From the NCBI GenBank assembly GCA_015143295.1, contig CM026565.1, forward strand, positions 33,116,052-33,180,051: 64,000 nt of DNA, read 5' to 3'. This DNA is from Tetracentron sinense (taxonomy: Eukaryota; Streptophyta; Magnoliopsida; Trochodendrales; Trochodendraceae). Position numbers and translations under genes: made by a program. The number at the start of each line of letters is the position of its first letter. Position 1 is the stretch's first letter. Positions 54,811-64,000 of this stretch are shown piece by piece. Under the pieces are notes generated by a model. It did not search any database and was not told the DNA's origin. It saw only the letters and a list, made by a program, of their open reading frames with translations.

Positions 54811-57800
54811 CTCCCCTTCAAGCAAATGGTATCTGATATAGATGTCATGAGCTTGTCACATAGAGTTTTGAATTTGGAGCTAGAGAGACCCTTTGTGAAC
54901 ACATCGGCTAGCTGATCTTTGCTGGAGACAAAGAGAACACGGAAAGTGCCCTGTAGAATTTTTTCACGAACAAAGTGAAAATCAATCTCAACATGTTTGG
55001 TGCGAGCATGAAACACGGGATTCACAGCCATGTAGATTGCACTCACATTGTCACAATATAAGGTTGGAGGATTTGATAACTGAATACCAATATCGCGAAG
55101 AATAAAACGAACCCATGTGATTTCAGCGGTTGCAAATGCAAGAGAGCAAAATTCTGCTTCTGCACTTGATCGAGCAACTGTTGGTTGCTTTTTGGAACCC
55201 CATGATATTATATTTGTACCAAGAAACAAACAATACCTGGAAGTTGATCGACGATTGTCTGGACAACCAGCCCAGCCTACATCACAATAACCCTCTAGCT
55301 GAATATGCAATTTGTTGGAAAAATGTAGTCCATGACTCAAGGTACCCTTGACATATCGTAGCATGCGTTTAGCAGCTGCCATGTGAGTGTTTGTTGGTGC
55401 ATGCATGAATTGACACACCTGATTAACAGCATAAGTTAAATCGGGTCATGTCATTGTGAGATACTGTAAGGCACCTACAATACTACGATACTCAGTAGCA
55501 TTATCAAGAGGATCACCATCTCTTGTTAACAACTTTGAACCAGGAGCCACAGGTGTGGAGCACGGCTTGGCACCCTCCATTTTAGTACGAGCTAGTAATT
55601 CAAGAGCATATTTAGTTTGATTAAGACGAAAACCAGTTGAGATGGGTGTAGCTTCTATGCCAAGGAAGTAGTGTAACGGACCCAAGTCCTTCATGTCAAA
55701 TTGGTGGCCAAGAGTTTGAATAAAATCTTATACAGAACGTGAGTTTGTACCCATGAGAATGATTTCATCTACATACAAAAGCAAGATCAAGCAACTGTGA
55801 TGAGTACGGCGAATGGACATAGATGCATCCGCACTACAACAAGTGAAGCCCACCTTTGATAAGGAGCTAAATCGAGTAAACCAGGCACGCGGAGCTTGCT
55901 TGAGACCATATATTGCTTTTTGAAGGTGACATACATGATGGGGGTGAGTGGAATCAACGAATCCTAGTGCTTGCTTCATGTTCACAGTTTCCAAAAGGCG
56001 TCCATGGAGAAACGCATTTTTTACATCAAGTTGGCGGATGGACCATCCCTTAGCAATTGCAATAGAAAGCATGGTTCGAATTCTTGTAGGTTTGACAACT
56101 GGACTAAATGTCTCATCAAAGTCGAGACCAACTTGTTGTGTATAGCCTTGTGCAACAAGGCGTGCCTTAAAACGTTCAACAGATCCATCAGAACGTTGTT
56201 TCACTTTGAAAACCCACTTGGAGGCAACAACATTCATAGATGGGTCATATGGTACAAGAGACCATGTGGCATTCTTTAACAATGCATTGAATTCCTTATT
56301 CATGGCAGTGCGCCAACGTGGATCTTTGAAAGCTTAGGTGAAGCATGTAGGTTCGGGAGGAATGGTTGAGGATGAGTGCATAGGAGTAGCATGGGGTATG
56401 GGGTGACGAGTGGCTAGATAAGATTTGGGACGCCGTGTACCATCTCGGGAGTGGGTGATCATGGGGTGATTAGAGGTGGGGTTGATGATATTGGTTGAAG
56501 GATTAGTGAAAGAGGGAGGGTTGGAGATGGGAGGATTTGAAGAGGATGGAGTGGATGTGGGTGGAATTGTGGTAACAGAGGAGGGTAAGACAATTAGGTT
56601 CAAAGGTGAATTGGTTGAAGGTAATGGGTAAAAATGGAATGACGGATTGGGTAAGAGTACTGGTTGTGAGTCAGGGGACTTTCTTGGAGGTGATGCTAGG
56701 CTATCTTGAGGATCTGCAAAATAGAAATTACCTTCTTCAAATCGTACATGTCTTGATATAAAGATGCATCCAGAGGGTGGATGAAGACACCGGTAGCGGT
56801 GCCCTTGTGATGCAAACTATAGCCAACAAAGACGCACCGAATTGATTTTGGATCAAACTTTTTGAATAATGATGTCCTAATGTAAGGAAAGCACACACAC
56901 CCAAAAGTCTTCATCTTCATAAAGGAATAATCTGGTGGGTGACCAAAAGCAAGTTCATAAGGAGAAAAATTGGATAAGGTCTCTGATGGCAGTCTATTAA
57001 TGATATAGACAGCAGTTTTAAATGCTTCAACCCAAAGAGTAGTTGGTACCTTGTTATAGAACATCATGGCCAAAGCTGTATGTTTGTGTTTCCTTTCAGC
57101 TTTGCCATTCTGTTCAGGGGTTCGTGGGCAAGAGAAGCGATGATGTATGCCGTGAAGACGAAAAAAAATTATGTCTTCTTAATGTATGCCAAGTGGTAGA
57201 GCTTGCTCGCTGTCCTAAGAATCCATCGATGCTGCCATGTTTATCTGGAGTGATAGGGTATAGATCACCTTTACGCTGGCCTGTGAGAAGCACTTTCCCC
57301 ATTGCTAGGTCCTTGACATGATATCCCCATGAAAAAAATTCAAAAACACAATTATTGTCCTGAGTAAAGCGAGCAATTGATAAGAGATTCTTTTGTATGT
57401 CAGGCACATAAAGAACATTTTTCAGCATAAAAGAGGAGGAAGATGTGTGAAGAGAGGTATTCTATTGGTATACCATTTCCGTTTCCCACAATGACATCAT
57501 CATTTCCAAATATCAACGTTTGGCGTCATGTGATTTGTGACCCCTGAATCCGAATACCAATTTGGATCATACGGTTGCCGGAGAGTCATACCAGCAAAGG
57601 ATTGTGGCATTACTTCAGTTTGGTAAGCATGGTCATATCAAGAATAACATGCAACAGTAGTGTGTCCCCAACGATTCCCAGCAGAATCAATGCACGGGGA
57701 TGCACCAAGAATGCCATTATGTTGGTGGTGAAACCAACCACCACGATGACCACGTCCACGGATAGTATCTGAATGACGGTTATGGCCTCTGTGATTACCA

Positions 57801-58555
57801 CGACCACCACGAGTAGATAGAAAGGCGGTGGTTGAGTGATCAGGGAGTGAGCTATGAAATTGCTCCATTCTGATTTCCTGATTCAGGAGAAGAGCACGCA
57901 ATTCATTGAAGTTGGGGGGTGAAGATCTAGTAGAAATGAAATGGCTGTAACAAAGGACTCAAAGTCCCCACCCAAACCACCAAGGGCATTTAGAACCAGA
58001 TCAGAGTCTGAGATTGGTTAGTTAATGACGGCAAGAGACTTCAATTTTTGGAGATACTCGGTAATAGAAGAAGTTCCATTTTTAAGGGTTTGAAGTTGAA
58101 GCTTGAGTTGAAGAGCACGTGCTTGGGATTGTTGTGCGAAAGAACTTGCGAGGGAGTTCCAAACCTCACCCGAGGTGGAGAGACCAACTACTTGGGCAAG
58201 AACCTCTGGCGTAAGAGTGGCCATTATCCAACTCATTAGAAGTTGGTCATTCTTCAACCAACTGAGATAGGCAGGATTAGGACTGGCTTCTCCATCCTCA
58301 TTTGTAGTAGATTTGGGGGGAGCAGAAAGAGAGCCATCAATATAACCAGTAAGCTCTTGATTGTCTAGAATTGGATAAATTGTGATTTCCACAATAAGTA
58401 ATTTGTGTGATCAAGACGAATAGAGACAAGATTGATCACATTCGGAAGTGAGAAAAGAAGTAGAAGAGGTAGTGGAGAGAATGGAAGACATAATGAAAAC
58501 GGGAGGGAGGTAGATGAGAAAATCACAAGAATTGGAGCTCTGATACCAACTTAGC

Positions 58556-58824
58556 TAGAAAAGTTTAGAGTCTCTAATGCATTTCTCTCTTGGATTTTCT
58601 CATTGTATAAATAAGTTACAAATGGGGATTGCCACCAGCAATCTTCTTACTGTAATCTTCCATACATATATAGCAATCTCGTTGCTGTAATCTTCCATCT
58701 ACATATACATGCCAAATCAAATTACTAATTAAATATAATTTTCAAATCATTACCAATATTGGAAGATTGGTTCCAATCATACCAATATTGTAAGATTCTC
58801 CACTCAACGTGATTGATTCCTAAA
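58556..58824 (-). repeat. 5' LTR of the copia element
   Basis: About 269 bases, aligned end to end with 54544-54810; the primer-binding site lies just inside it. Confidence 0.9.
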
Positions 58825-59177
58825 AATTACCAGACTTGTTGTTGGTGGTGGTGGTGGTGACGCAGGATATGGAGGTGAAGGATAAGAGTAGGAAGAATAT
58901 AGGGAGTACTATAGAAGTAGTTGCCATGGCCATGCACTAGACTGTTTCTCTAGAGGTAGAATCAGTGAAGTTTTGTGATAGATCATTGGTTTACTTATAG
59001 CAACACAACATCTAAGATTTCTTATATATATTGGAATATTAGGTGTATATGGAAGTATACAGACTTATATGTTTCTAATAATATTGATAGCATACGTTCT
59101 TCTACCCTTTTTCGAGTTGGGATCCTTTGTTGCTCAACAAGAAAAAAATAGCATCCGTCAATTCCTTTCCTTTATGT

Positions 59178-59318
59178 TATGTTTGGTTGCCGAGAAAACA
59201 GGTGAAAGCATGGAAAAGAAAAGAAAATTTTAGATTTCTAATACAATTATTGGTTGTATTTTGTCCAACTTTCTTTTCTTTTCCATATTTTTACTTATTT
59301 TCTCAGCAACCAAACATA
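59178..59318. mobile_element. Short MITE-like inverted repeat
   Basis: TATGTTTGGTTGCCGAGAAAA on the left mirrors TTTTCTCAGCAACCAAACATA on the right, with an AT-rich centre. No clean target duplication. Confidence 0.45.
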
Positions 59319-59400
59319 GGGTTAAGGAAACTCTACATAAAATATATTTTAATTGATTTAAGCCCTTTTTTTACTCGGCATTGGATTTTGTCTTTGGCAT

Positions 59401-59574
59401 ATGCCAAAAAACTGGTCTCAGGCATCTACACATCATCCAACATGTGGCGATAAAAAGGAAGAAGTCATTTTATTTTCTCCCCATGTTTCTGACTTCTCCC
59501 CACTTAATATCTCTCCCCCTTTTTATCGCCACATGTCGGATGATGTGTGGATGCCCGAGACCATTTTCTGGCAT
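59401..59574. mobile_element. MITE with inverted repeats over 50 bases
   Basis: Left ATGCCAAAAAACTGGTCTCA and reversed right ATGCCAGAAAATGGTCTCG continue with GGCATC.ACACATCATCC.ACATGTGGCGATAAAA in both arms; the arms almost meet. Same family as 27264-27510. Confidence 0.65.
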
Positions 59575-59579
59575 TTGTA

Positions 59580-60027
59580 GAGACAATCCGATGCCTTTTC
59601 ACTCTCCTCTCTCACACACATCTGATTTCAGTGTTGCCTTTTCCCTCTCTCATGTAATGAATCTTAATCACAATGAAAAGGTATTAAAAGGGACACGTGT
59701 CGACCTGTGGGACGTGGTTATAACCATAGAGAATTCCCAAGTCTTAATTTTTATATTTTTTCTTTGGGAAATGAGATTGGATATAGTCAATTGCGATTGA
59801 ACTCTCCCTAAGTTCAATCACACCCATAGGTCAACATGTGTTCCTTTTAACCCCTATTAGCAGTGGTTAAGATTCACTAATCATTTGGTCCAACAATATA
59901 ACTTCGGTTTTAAAAAAATTAACTGTAAGAGTTGAAAATTCTTAACTAGAGTTAAATATTTTTTCGCAAAAATCAAAGTGATATTGTTGAACCCTAAGAT
60001 TTTGTTCTAAAAATCAAAGTCCGGTTA
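59580..60027. other. Intergenic DNA with MITE-like fragments
   Basis: Contains GGGACACGTGTCGACC and GCGATTGAACTCTCC words seen in the other MITE and Helitron pieces; no complete element could be bounded. Confidence 0.4.
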
Positions 60028-60101
60028 CAACACAATCGACCAAGGGATTGCGTACGATTCTTCTACTTCTAGCCCTGGCGATTACATATATCTACCATTG
60101 A
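60028..60101 (+). pseudogene. Duplicated AGP exon 2, broken
   Basis: Matches 52174-52247 and its 3' flank closely but has one extra A after GCGTACG, so the GPI-signal frame is shifted. No exon 1 or acceptor site precedes it: similarity starts within a few bases of the original exon-2 acceptor, so this is a duplication edge and not a gene. Confidence 0.88.
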
Positions 60102-60274
60102 TTCTTCCTCCATTTTCCATTAAAATGTAGCAATCAAATTCTCAATGTATTTATCCTTTTATTCATTAAGGAGGAATTTCAACATTTTTTTTGTACCTCT
60201 CTACCACTAGCATAAAGAAAAGAAATATTTTTCGACATAGTTTGTTTAGTAAATAATGTGGCAAAGTTTTTTTC

Positions 60275-60470
60275 TTTTTGGGGGTAATAACGAGGGTGTC
60301 TGGGCCTCTTAGAGCACCCAACTAATCCCCCGGGCACATGCAGACCCCTCCATCCACCCACTAGGCAAGTAGCTAGGGATAAATTGGTGACCAACAAAGG
60401 AAAGAAAATCGAACCCGGAACCTCCGATTCTCAAGGCGTGGTCCTGTAAGCACACCAACCCCCGTTGGTT
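60275..60470 (-). mobile_element. SINE-like element, duplicate of 52430-52565
   Basis: Minus strand: clear box B GGGTTCGATTTTC (near 60407-60419), body, then GTGCTCTAAGAGGCCCAGAC, ACCCTCG and an A run. It retains about 60 bases missing from the copy at 52430. Confidence 0.55.
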
Positions 60471-60554
60471 TGTGGCAAAGCATTTAGTCCTCAAATAGCT
60501 AACAAATTTTATATTCTTGCAACCTCTTGAAGTGCAAGGAGGGTGTGGCCTCAA

Positions 60555-61376
60555 ATAGCAGGTGAATTGAGCATTTATTCAAAATAAAAGAAAAACGGCA
60601 TTTCTCCGTGTACCTGGCTTGGCTAATGCAGTGGAGTCAAAGTAGAAGATGCTCATCATATGCAATTTACATCTACACCTAGCAAATTAAGAGCGAAAAA
60701 CCAAAATACGCTAATTCCAAAAAGAATATTGAGTTATCTTCTATTGGTTATACCAATGTTACCTGGTTCATGGGTTCGAATTCTGGTTCACGGTTTGTCA
60801 TTTCGTCACTCTAGAGCGAACCCAGTTTGCTAGGGGTAGGATGAGATAATTCTTTTCTCAGTTCTCTTAGGTTTTTAGTTTGGTTCGCTAGCTTGGTTTG
60901 CTACTTAACCATGTAAAATAAATATATTTTTTATAATATACTATAAAAGAATATTTATTTTAAGCATATAAATAATATATTACAAATACTTATTTTGAAA
61001 AATCATTTTAAAAAATACCTTTTTATGAGCGGTTCGTGAACTCAAAGTATAAAAATAATAGTGAATTCGAATAAAAAAATCGACAAATCAATACCATTTT
61101 GAAACCACCATGGGGTTTGCACAATTTTACGAACCACTCCGAACCTAAGCACGAACTAGTTCAGGTTCGCTCCAGTTCATGGTTCACTATAGCATACATT
61201 TATAATTTTGTATACTTTCGACAAGCAATCTAGCTAAAATGCATCACCAAGCAGTTCCTTAGATTTGCGAGGGACTCTATTTTGTAGGTGGCCCAATATA
61301 GATATTAGTAAGTGTGTGACAAGAATTTCTATCAATTCATTGAGAGTTTCTCTTTTTGAGAATCAATCTCAGATAT
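60555..61376. repeat. 822-bp tandem duplication, unit A
   Basis: Runs from ATAGCAGGTGAATTGAGCA to GAGAATCAATCTCAGA. Unit B follows at once. Within it, about 440 bases (roughly 60752-61225, starting ACCAATGTTACCTGG, rich in TTCGGTTC/GAACC words) are absent from the equivalent place in copy 1 (near 52740), so they inserted later. Confidence 0.88.
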
Positions 61377-62190
61377 ATAGCAGGTGAATTGAGCAGTTAT
61401 TCAAAATAAAAGAAAAACGGCATTTCTCCATGTACCTGGCTTGGTTAATGCAGTGCCGGAGTCGAAGTAGAAGATGCTCATCATATACAATTTACATCTA
61501 CACCTAGCAAATTAAGAGTGAAAAACCAAAATACACTAATTCCAAAGAGAATATTGAGTTATCTTCTATTGGTGATACCAATGTTACCTGGTTTGTTGGT
61601 TCGAATTCGGGTTCGCGGTTTGTCATTTCGTCACTCTAGAGCGAACCCAGTTTGCTAGGAGTAGGATAAGATAATTCTTTTCTTGGTTCTCTTAGGTTTT
61701 TAGTTTGGTTCGATCGCTAGCTTGATTTGCTACTTAACCATGTAAAATAAATATATATTTTATAATATACTATAAAAAAAAATATTTATTTTAAGCATAT
61801 AAATAATATATTACAAATACTTATTTTGAAAAACCATTAAAAATACTTTTTTATGCGCGGTTCGTGAACTCAAAGTATAAAAATAACAGTGAATTCGAAT
61901 AAAAAAATCGACAAACCAATACCATCTTGAAACCACCATGTGGTTTGCACAATTTTACGAACCACGAACTAGTTCGGGTTCGCTCCAGTTCATGGTTCAC
62001 TATAGCTTACAATTATACTTTTATATTTCGACAGGCAATCTAGCTAAATTAATGCATCACCAAGCACTTCCTTAGATTTGCGAGGGACTCTATTTTGTAG
62101 GTGGCCCAATATAGATATTAGTAAGTGTGTGACAGGAATTTCTATCAATCAATTCATCGAGAGTTTCTCTTTTTGAGAATCAATCTCAGA
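61377..62190. repeat. 822-bp tandem duplication, unit B
   Basis: Second unit, offset 822, carrying the same 440-base insert with small changes. The insert therefore preceded this tandem duplication. Confidence 0.88.
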
Positions 62191-62194
62191 ACTT

Positions 62195-62720
62195 CCCCCA
62201 ATTTAGGGTCACCCTTTCACCATCCTAGCTAGAGGGGTGGGTGCGAAGGGCCCTATGAATGGACCATTCCTGTCCAATTTATTGGTACATATTACTTTGT
62301 CATGCATGGGAAGTGGTGTTTTCAGTGACGGGCGGGTGAGTTAAAACATACATACAAACCTGCCCTAAGGAGGGAGTAAATTAATTTTGCCGTATTGCTC
62401 CACAAATATCTTTAATTGAATCCAAGTATAGAACCGTTTCAAAAAAATCCAGACTGTTCCATTTTCAAAATCCCCTTGGTAACTTGTGTAAACATCATAA
62501 TTTCATAAATGAAACAATGGGGCCTAAATGTGTACAATAAAGAAAACTGGATCACTATAATAAGTTTTGATTTACTAAATCTAAAATCATTGAGTTTTCA
62601 TTTAGGCATGAAGTGGAACAAATCCCAGCTTTCCTATCTTAGATTTTTTCATCACTGTCAACAAAATAGTTAAATCAATCCACTAAACCTTAGACAGGAA
62701 CACAACAGATGGTCCCCAAA
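62195..62720. other. 3' flank of the intact aspartic protease
   Basis: Duplicate of about 52905-53358, non-coding; probably includes the protease 3' UTR. Confidence 0.5.
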
Positions 62721-62722
62721 AC

Positions 62723-64000
62723 CTACAAACTAGCAGAATCAAGAATGGAACAATCAATATATTGGAAAGAAATCAGTTTGTTTTCTAGATCATACCCAAC
62801 ATTGTAGCCCTGTTGAACCAAATTGCCGATAATAGTTTTGCCATAAGAAGTTGGCACTATAGTCATGCAAAAGGCTCCTTCATTCACTTGGCGAAAAAAT
62901 GTCCAATTCTCCGCCTGCAAGTCAGTATCGCCCGCGAAATGAAACGTAATCGTCGGAAATCCAGCCAAGTCCTGAGCCATATTCCCTTTATAGCACAATT
63001 TGTAGTCCTTAACCTTAACCGGTTGCGAAATCTGATTGAGTAGTCCATTAATTTTCTCTGCTAACTTATCATATGCACTTTGTGCAAGATAAGTCATTGT
63101 TGCGCCGCTATCTATAACGACACCGCCACTGCCATGCGGCAAACGTTCAAATGTTCCCGGTGGGATAACAAGCCTATCTTGTCCCACACTGATGCCAAAT
63201 AGAGAAAGGTGATAGTGTTCTGTGGAGCCCTCAACAATCGGAGTTGCTGCACCTTCTAAATGTGCACCATCGCCGAATACTAGATGGCCTCCTGAGGAAG
63301 GATCGCTATTATTGGAAAAGCAATAAGAGAACTGTGGTTTAGTTACCCTTCCGAACTGAGCCGCCAGCGAAAAAGGAGAAGGACCAAGGCCTAGAATTCC
63401 ATTTCCTTCGTAAAACCAATTATCCCGACCACATCCAAATATAACATTTGGGAAAGTATACTTGCTTCCATTATCGGTGTCGTCGTCCAAGGTAAGGAGC
63501 TCATAGGCAAGAGTGCCTTTGGTATAAAGCCCGCCGGCATATCTAGTGCCATAAGCGCACCGGTTTCGGTCATCGCAAGGGCGGCGCCTAGGCTTAGGAC
63601 AAGTTTGGTTCTGGCAATCCATATTAGAGAATGTTGATGATTTGGAGGGGTTGAAGTATGGACCCTTTTGTCTAAAACAGTGGTCACAAGGAAGACATTG
63701 GATCCAGAAGAGATTACTGCCAGTGTCCATGGCAGTAAGGATTTCGAAAGGCGGAGTTCCGATCCAGAATTTGGCGAGGTATAATTTTCCATCAGGGTCA
63801 GGAGTTAAACCCGTTCGGATATCGTTAACAGAATACTTAGTGCTAAGATTAGCAGAACTAGAAAGGGTTGCACTTGGACTGTTGATCAAAGAGATAGAAG
63901 AGTTACTGCGAATGAGTTTTACGACAAAACTACTGGGCTTGGTGGTGGCGCAGGATAAGGAGGTGAAGGATAAGAGTAGGAAGAATATTTGGAGTGTAGA
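62723..64000 (-). CDS. Aspartic protease, nepenthesin/CDR1 type (partial)
   Basis: A single open frame of 425 codons plus stop to the window edge; only the start codon and a few residues are missing. It opens inside a signal peptide (LQIFFLLLSFTSLSC) followed by a short prosegment (FVVKLIRSNSSISL). Catalytic motif 1 is AMDTGSNLFW and motif 2 is VVIDSGATMTYL, both complete. Between them are the cysteine-rich insert (CLPCDHCFRQKGPYFNP, then DCQNQTCPKP), GCGRDNWFYEGNGILGLG and FSYCFSN, as in the plant A1B proteases nepenthesin and CDR1. The end GYNVGYDLENKLISFQYIDC is typical. Such enzymes are secreted acid proteases used in defence signalling or protein turnover. Copy 1 is dead, so this copy is the likely active one. 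The internal ATG at 63889 is not the start, because coding sense continues upstream of it. Confidence 0.93.
   Translation of the reverse strand, partial: STLQIFFLLLSFTSLSCATTKPSSFVVKLIRSNSSISLINSPSATLSSSANLSTKYSVNDIRTGLTPDPDGKLYLAKFWIGTPPFEILTAMDTGSNLFWIQCLPCDHCFRQKGPYFNPSKSSTFSNMDCQNQTCPKPRRRPCDDRNRCAYGTRYAGGLYTKGTLAYELLTLDDDTDNGSKYTFPNVIFGCGRDNWFYEGNGILGLGPSPFSLAAQFGRVTKPQFSYCFSNNSDPSSGGHLVFGDGAHLEGAATPIVEGSTEHYHLSLFGISVGQDRLVIPPGTFERLPHGSGGVVIDSGATMTYLAQSAYDKLAEKINGLLNQISQPVKVKDYKLCYKGNMAQDLAGFPTITFHFAGDTDLQAENWTFFRQVNEGAFCMTIVPTSYGKTIIGNLVQQGYNVGYDLENKLISFQYIDCSILDSASL

Larger units (their letters stand above)
54544..58824 (-). mobile_element. Ty1/copia retrotransposon, defective
   Basis: LTRs at 54544-54810 (3') and 58556-58824 (5') differ by roughly ten substitutions and two small indels by eye. 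A primer-binding site complementary to initiator tRNA-Met, TGGTATCAGAGC, is the reverse of 58537-58548; a purine tract AAGGGGAG precedes the 3' LTR. Minus-strand order is gag (58018-58392), an Arg/Gly-rich nucleic-acid-binding part (57638-57901), GAG-pre-integrase (57114-57428), integrase C-terminal part (56696-57073), reverse transcriptase (55728-56303) and RNase H (54789-55418). Most of the integrase catalytic core is missing between WHTLRRHN and the CPRTPEQNGKAERKH region. The RT active site reads YVDE instead of YVDD, and frames are broken in several places. The target duplication is not clean. Confidence 0.93.
53360..58933 (-). pseudogene. Aspartic protease pseudogene, split by a copia element
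   Basis: Copy 1 of the nepenthesin/CDR1-type protease (A1B family). The signal peptide, MAMATTSIVLPIFFLLLSF, is at 58830-58933; the rest is at 53360-54543; a Ty1/copia element lies between. Against intact copy 2 I see an in-frame TGA early in the mature region, a one-base deletion soon after HCF, a two-base deletion after SVGQ, and a TGG-to-TGA change near the C-terminus (DLQVEN then stop). The first active-site motif MDTGSNLFW and the second, in broken frame, are still recognisable, as is the last segment VQQGYNVGYDL. The minus-strand TATA-like CTATAAGTA lies about 65 bases before the ATG. A functional protein is not possible from this copy. Confidence 0.92.

Noticed and set aside
1..64000. 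CRISPR arrays, operons, ribosomal RNA genes or a prokaryotic defence system
   Set aside because: None seen; the window is plant nuclear DNA and the spaced repeats present are tandem arrays or transposons.

Overview
This is nuclear DNA from a flowering plant. The evidence is GT-AG introns, plant-specific gene families (DUF630/DUF632, RABF2, LEA-2, arabinogalactan peptide, nepenthesin-type protease) and a dense layer of plant transposable elements. I cannot fix the species; nothing here looks microbial, organellar or viral.

Genes, left to right. (1) A DUF630/DUF632 protein on + (3553-15475, four exons, 722 aa) whose third intron has grown to 8.5 kb by nested insertions. (2) A complete Rab5-type GTPase of the RABF2 class on - (20582-24730, seven exons, 200 aa). 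(3) A small cysteine/serine-rich protein on + (29929-30168). (4) A LEA-2/NHL-like membrane protein on + (34860-37198, two clear exons) with a miniature LTR retrotransposon in its intron. (5) A second member of the small Cys-rich family on - (39286-39507). (6) An arabinogalactan peptide on + (51604-52247, two exons, 64 aa). (7) Two copies of an aspartic protease on -: a pseudogene (53360-58933) split by a Ty1/copia element, and an intact copy (62723-64000) that runs off the right edge. Copy 2 also carries a broken duplicate of the arabinogalactan-peptide exon 2, so a segment from that exon through the protease was duplicated.

Repeats fill most of the rest. Elements with target-site duplications (TSDs) I could read directly are: a pair of 1-kb hAT elements (7252-8255, 15694-16694; 8 bp each), hAT MITEs (11106-11703, 13917-14388, 46670-47148; 8 bp each), a solo LTR (17525-20090; 5 bp), a TRIM (36134-36470; 5 bp), a Mutator-like element (43922-46526; 9 bp) and two Tourist-like MITEs (1274-1590, 33019-33165; TAA). 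Helitron-like, SINE-like, LINE and foldback-MITE sequences are also present.

I found no sign of a new multi-gene system: the genes are unrelated neighbours. The most interesting material is structural: the Mutator-like element packed with inverted satellite arms, the TRIM with all its landmarks, the hAT family that keeps a coding tail, and the datable order of events in the duplicated protease region. All boundaries were read by eye.
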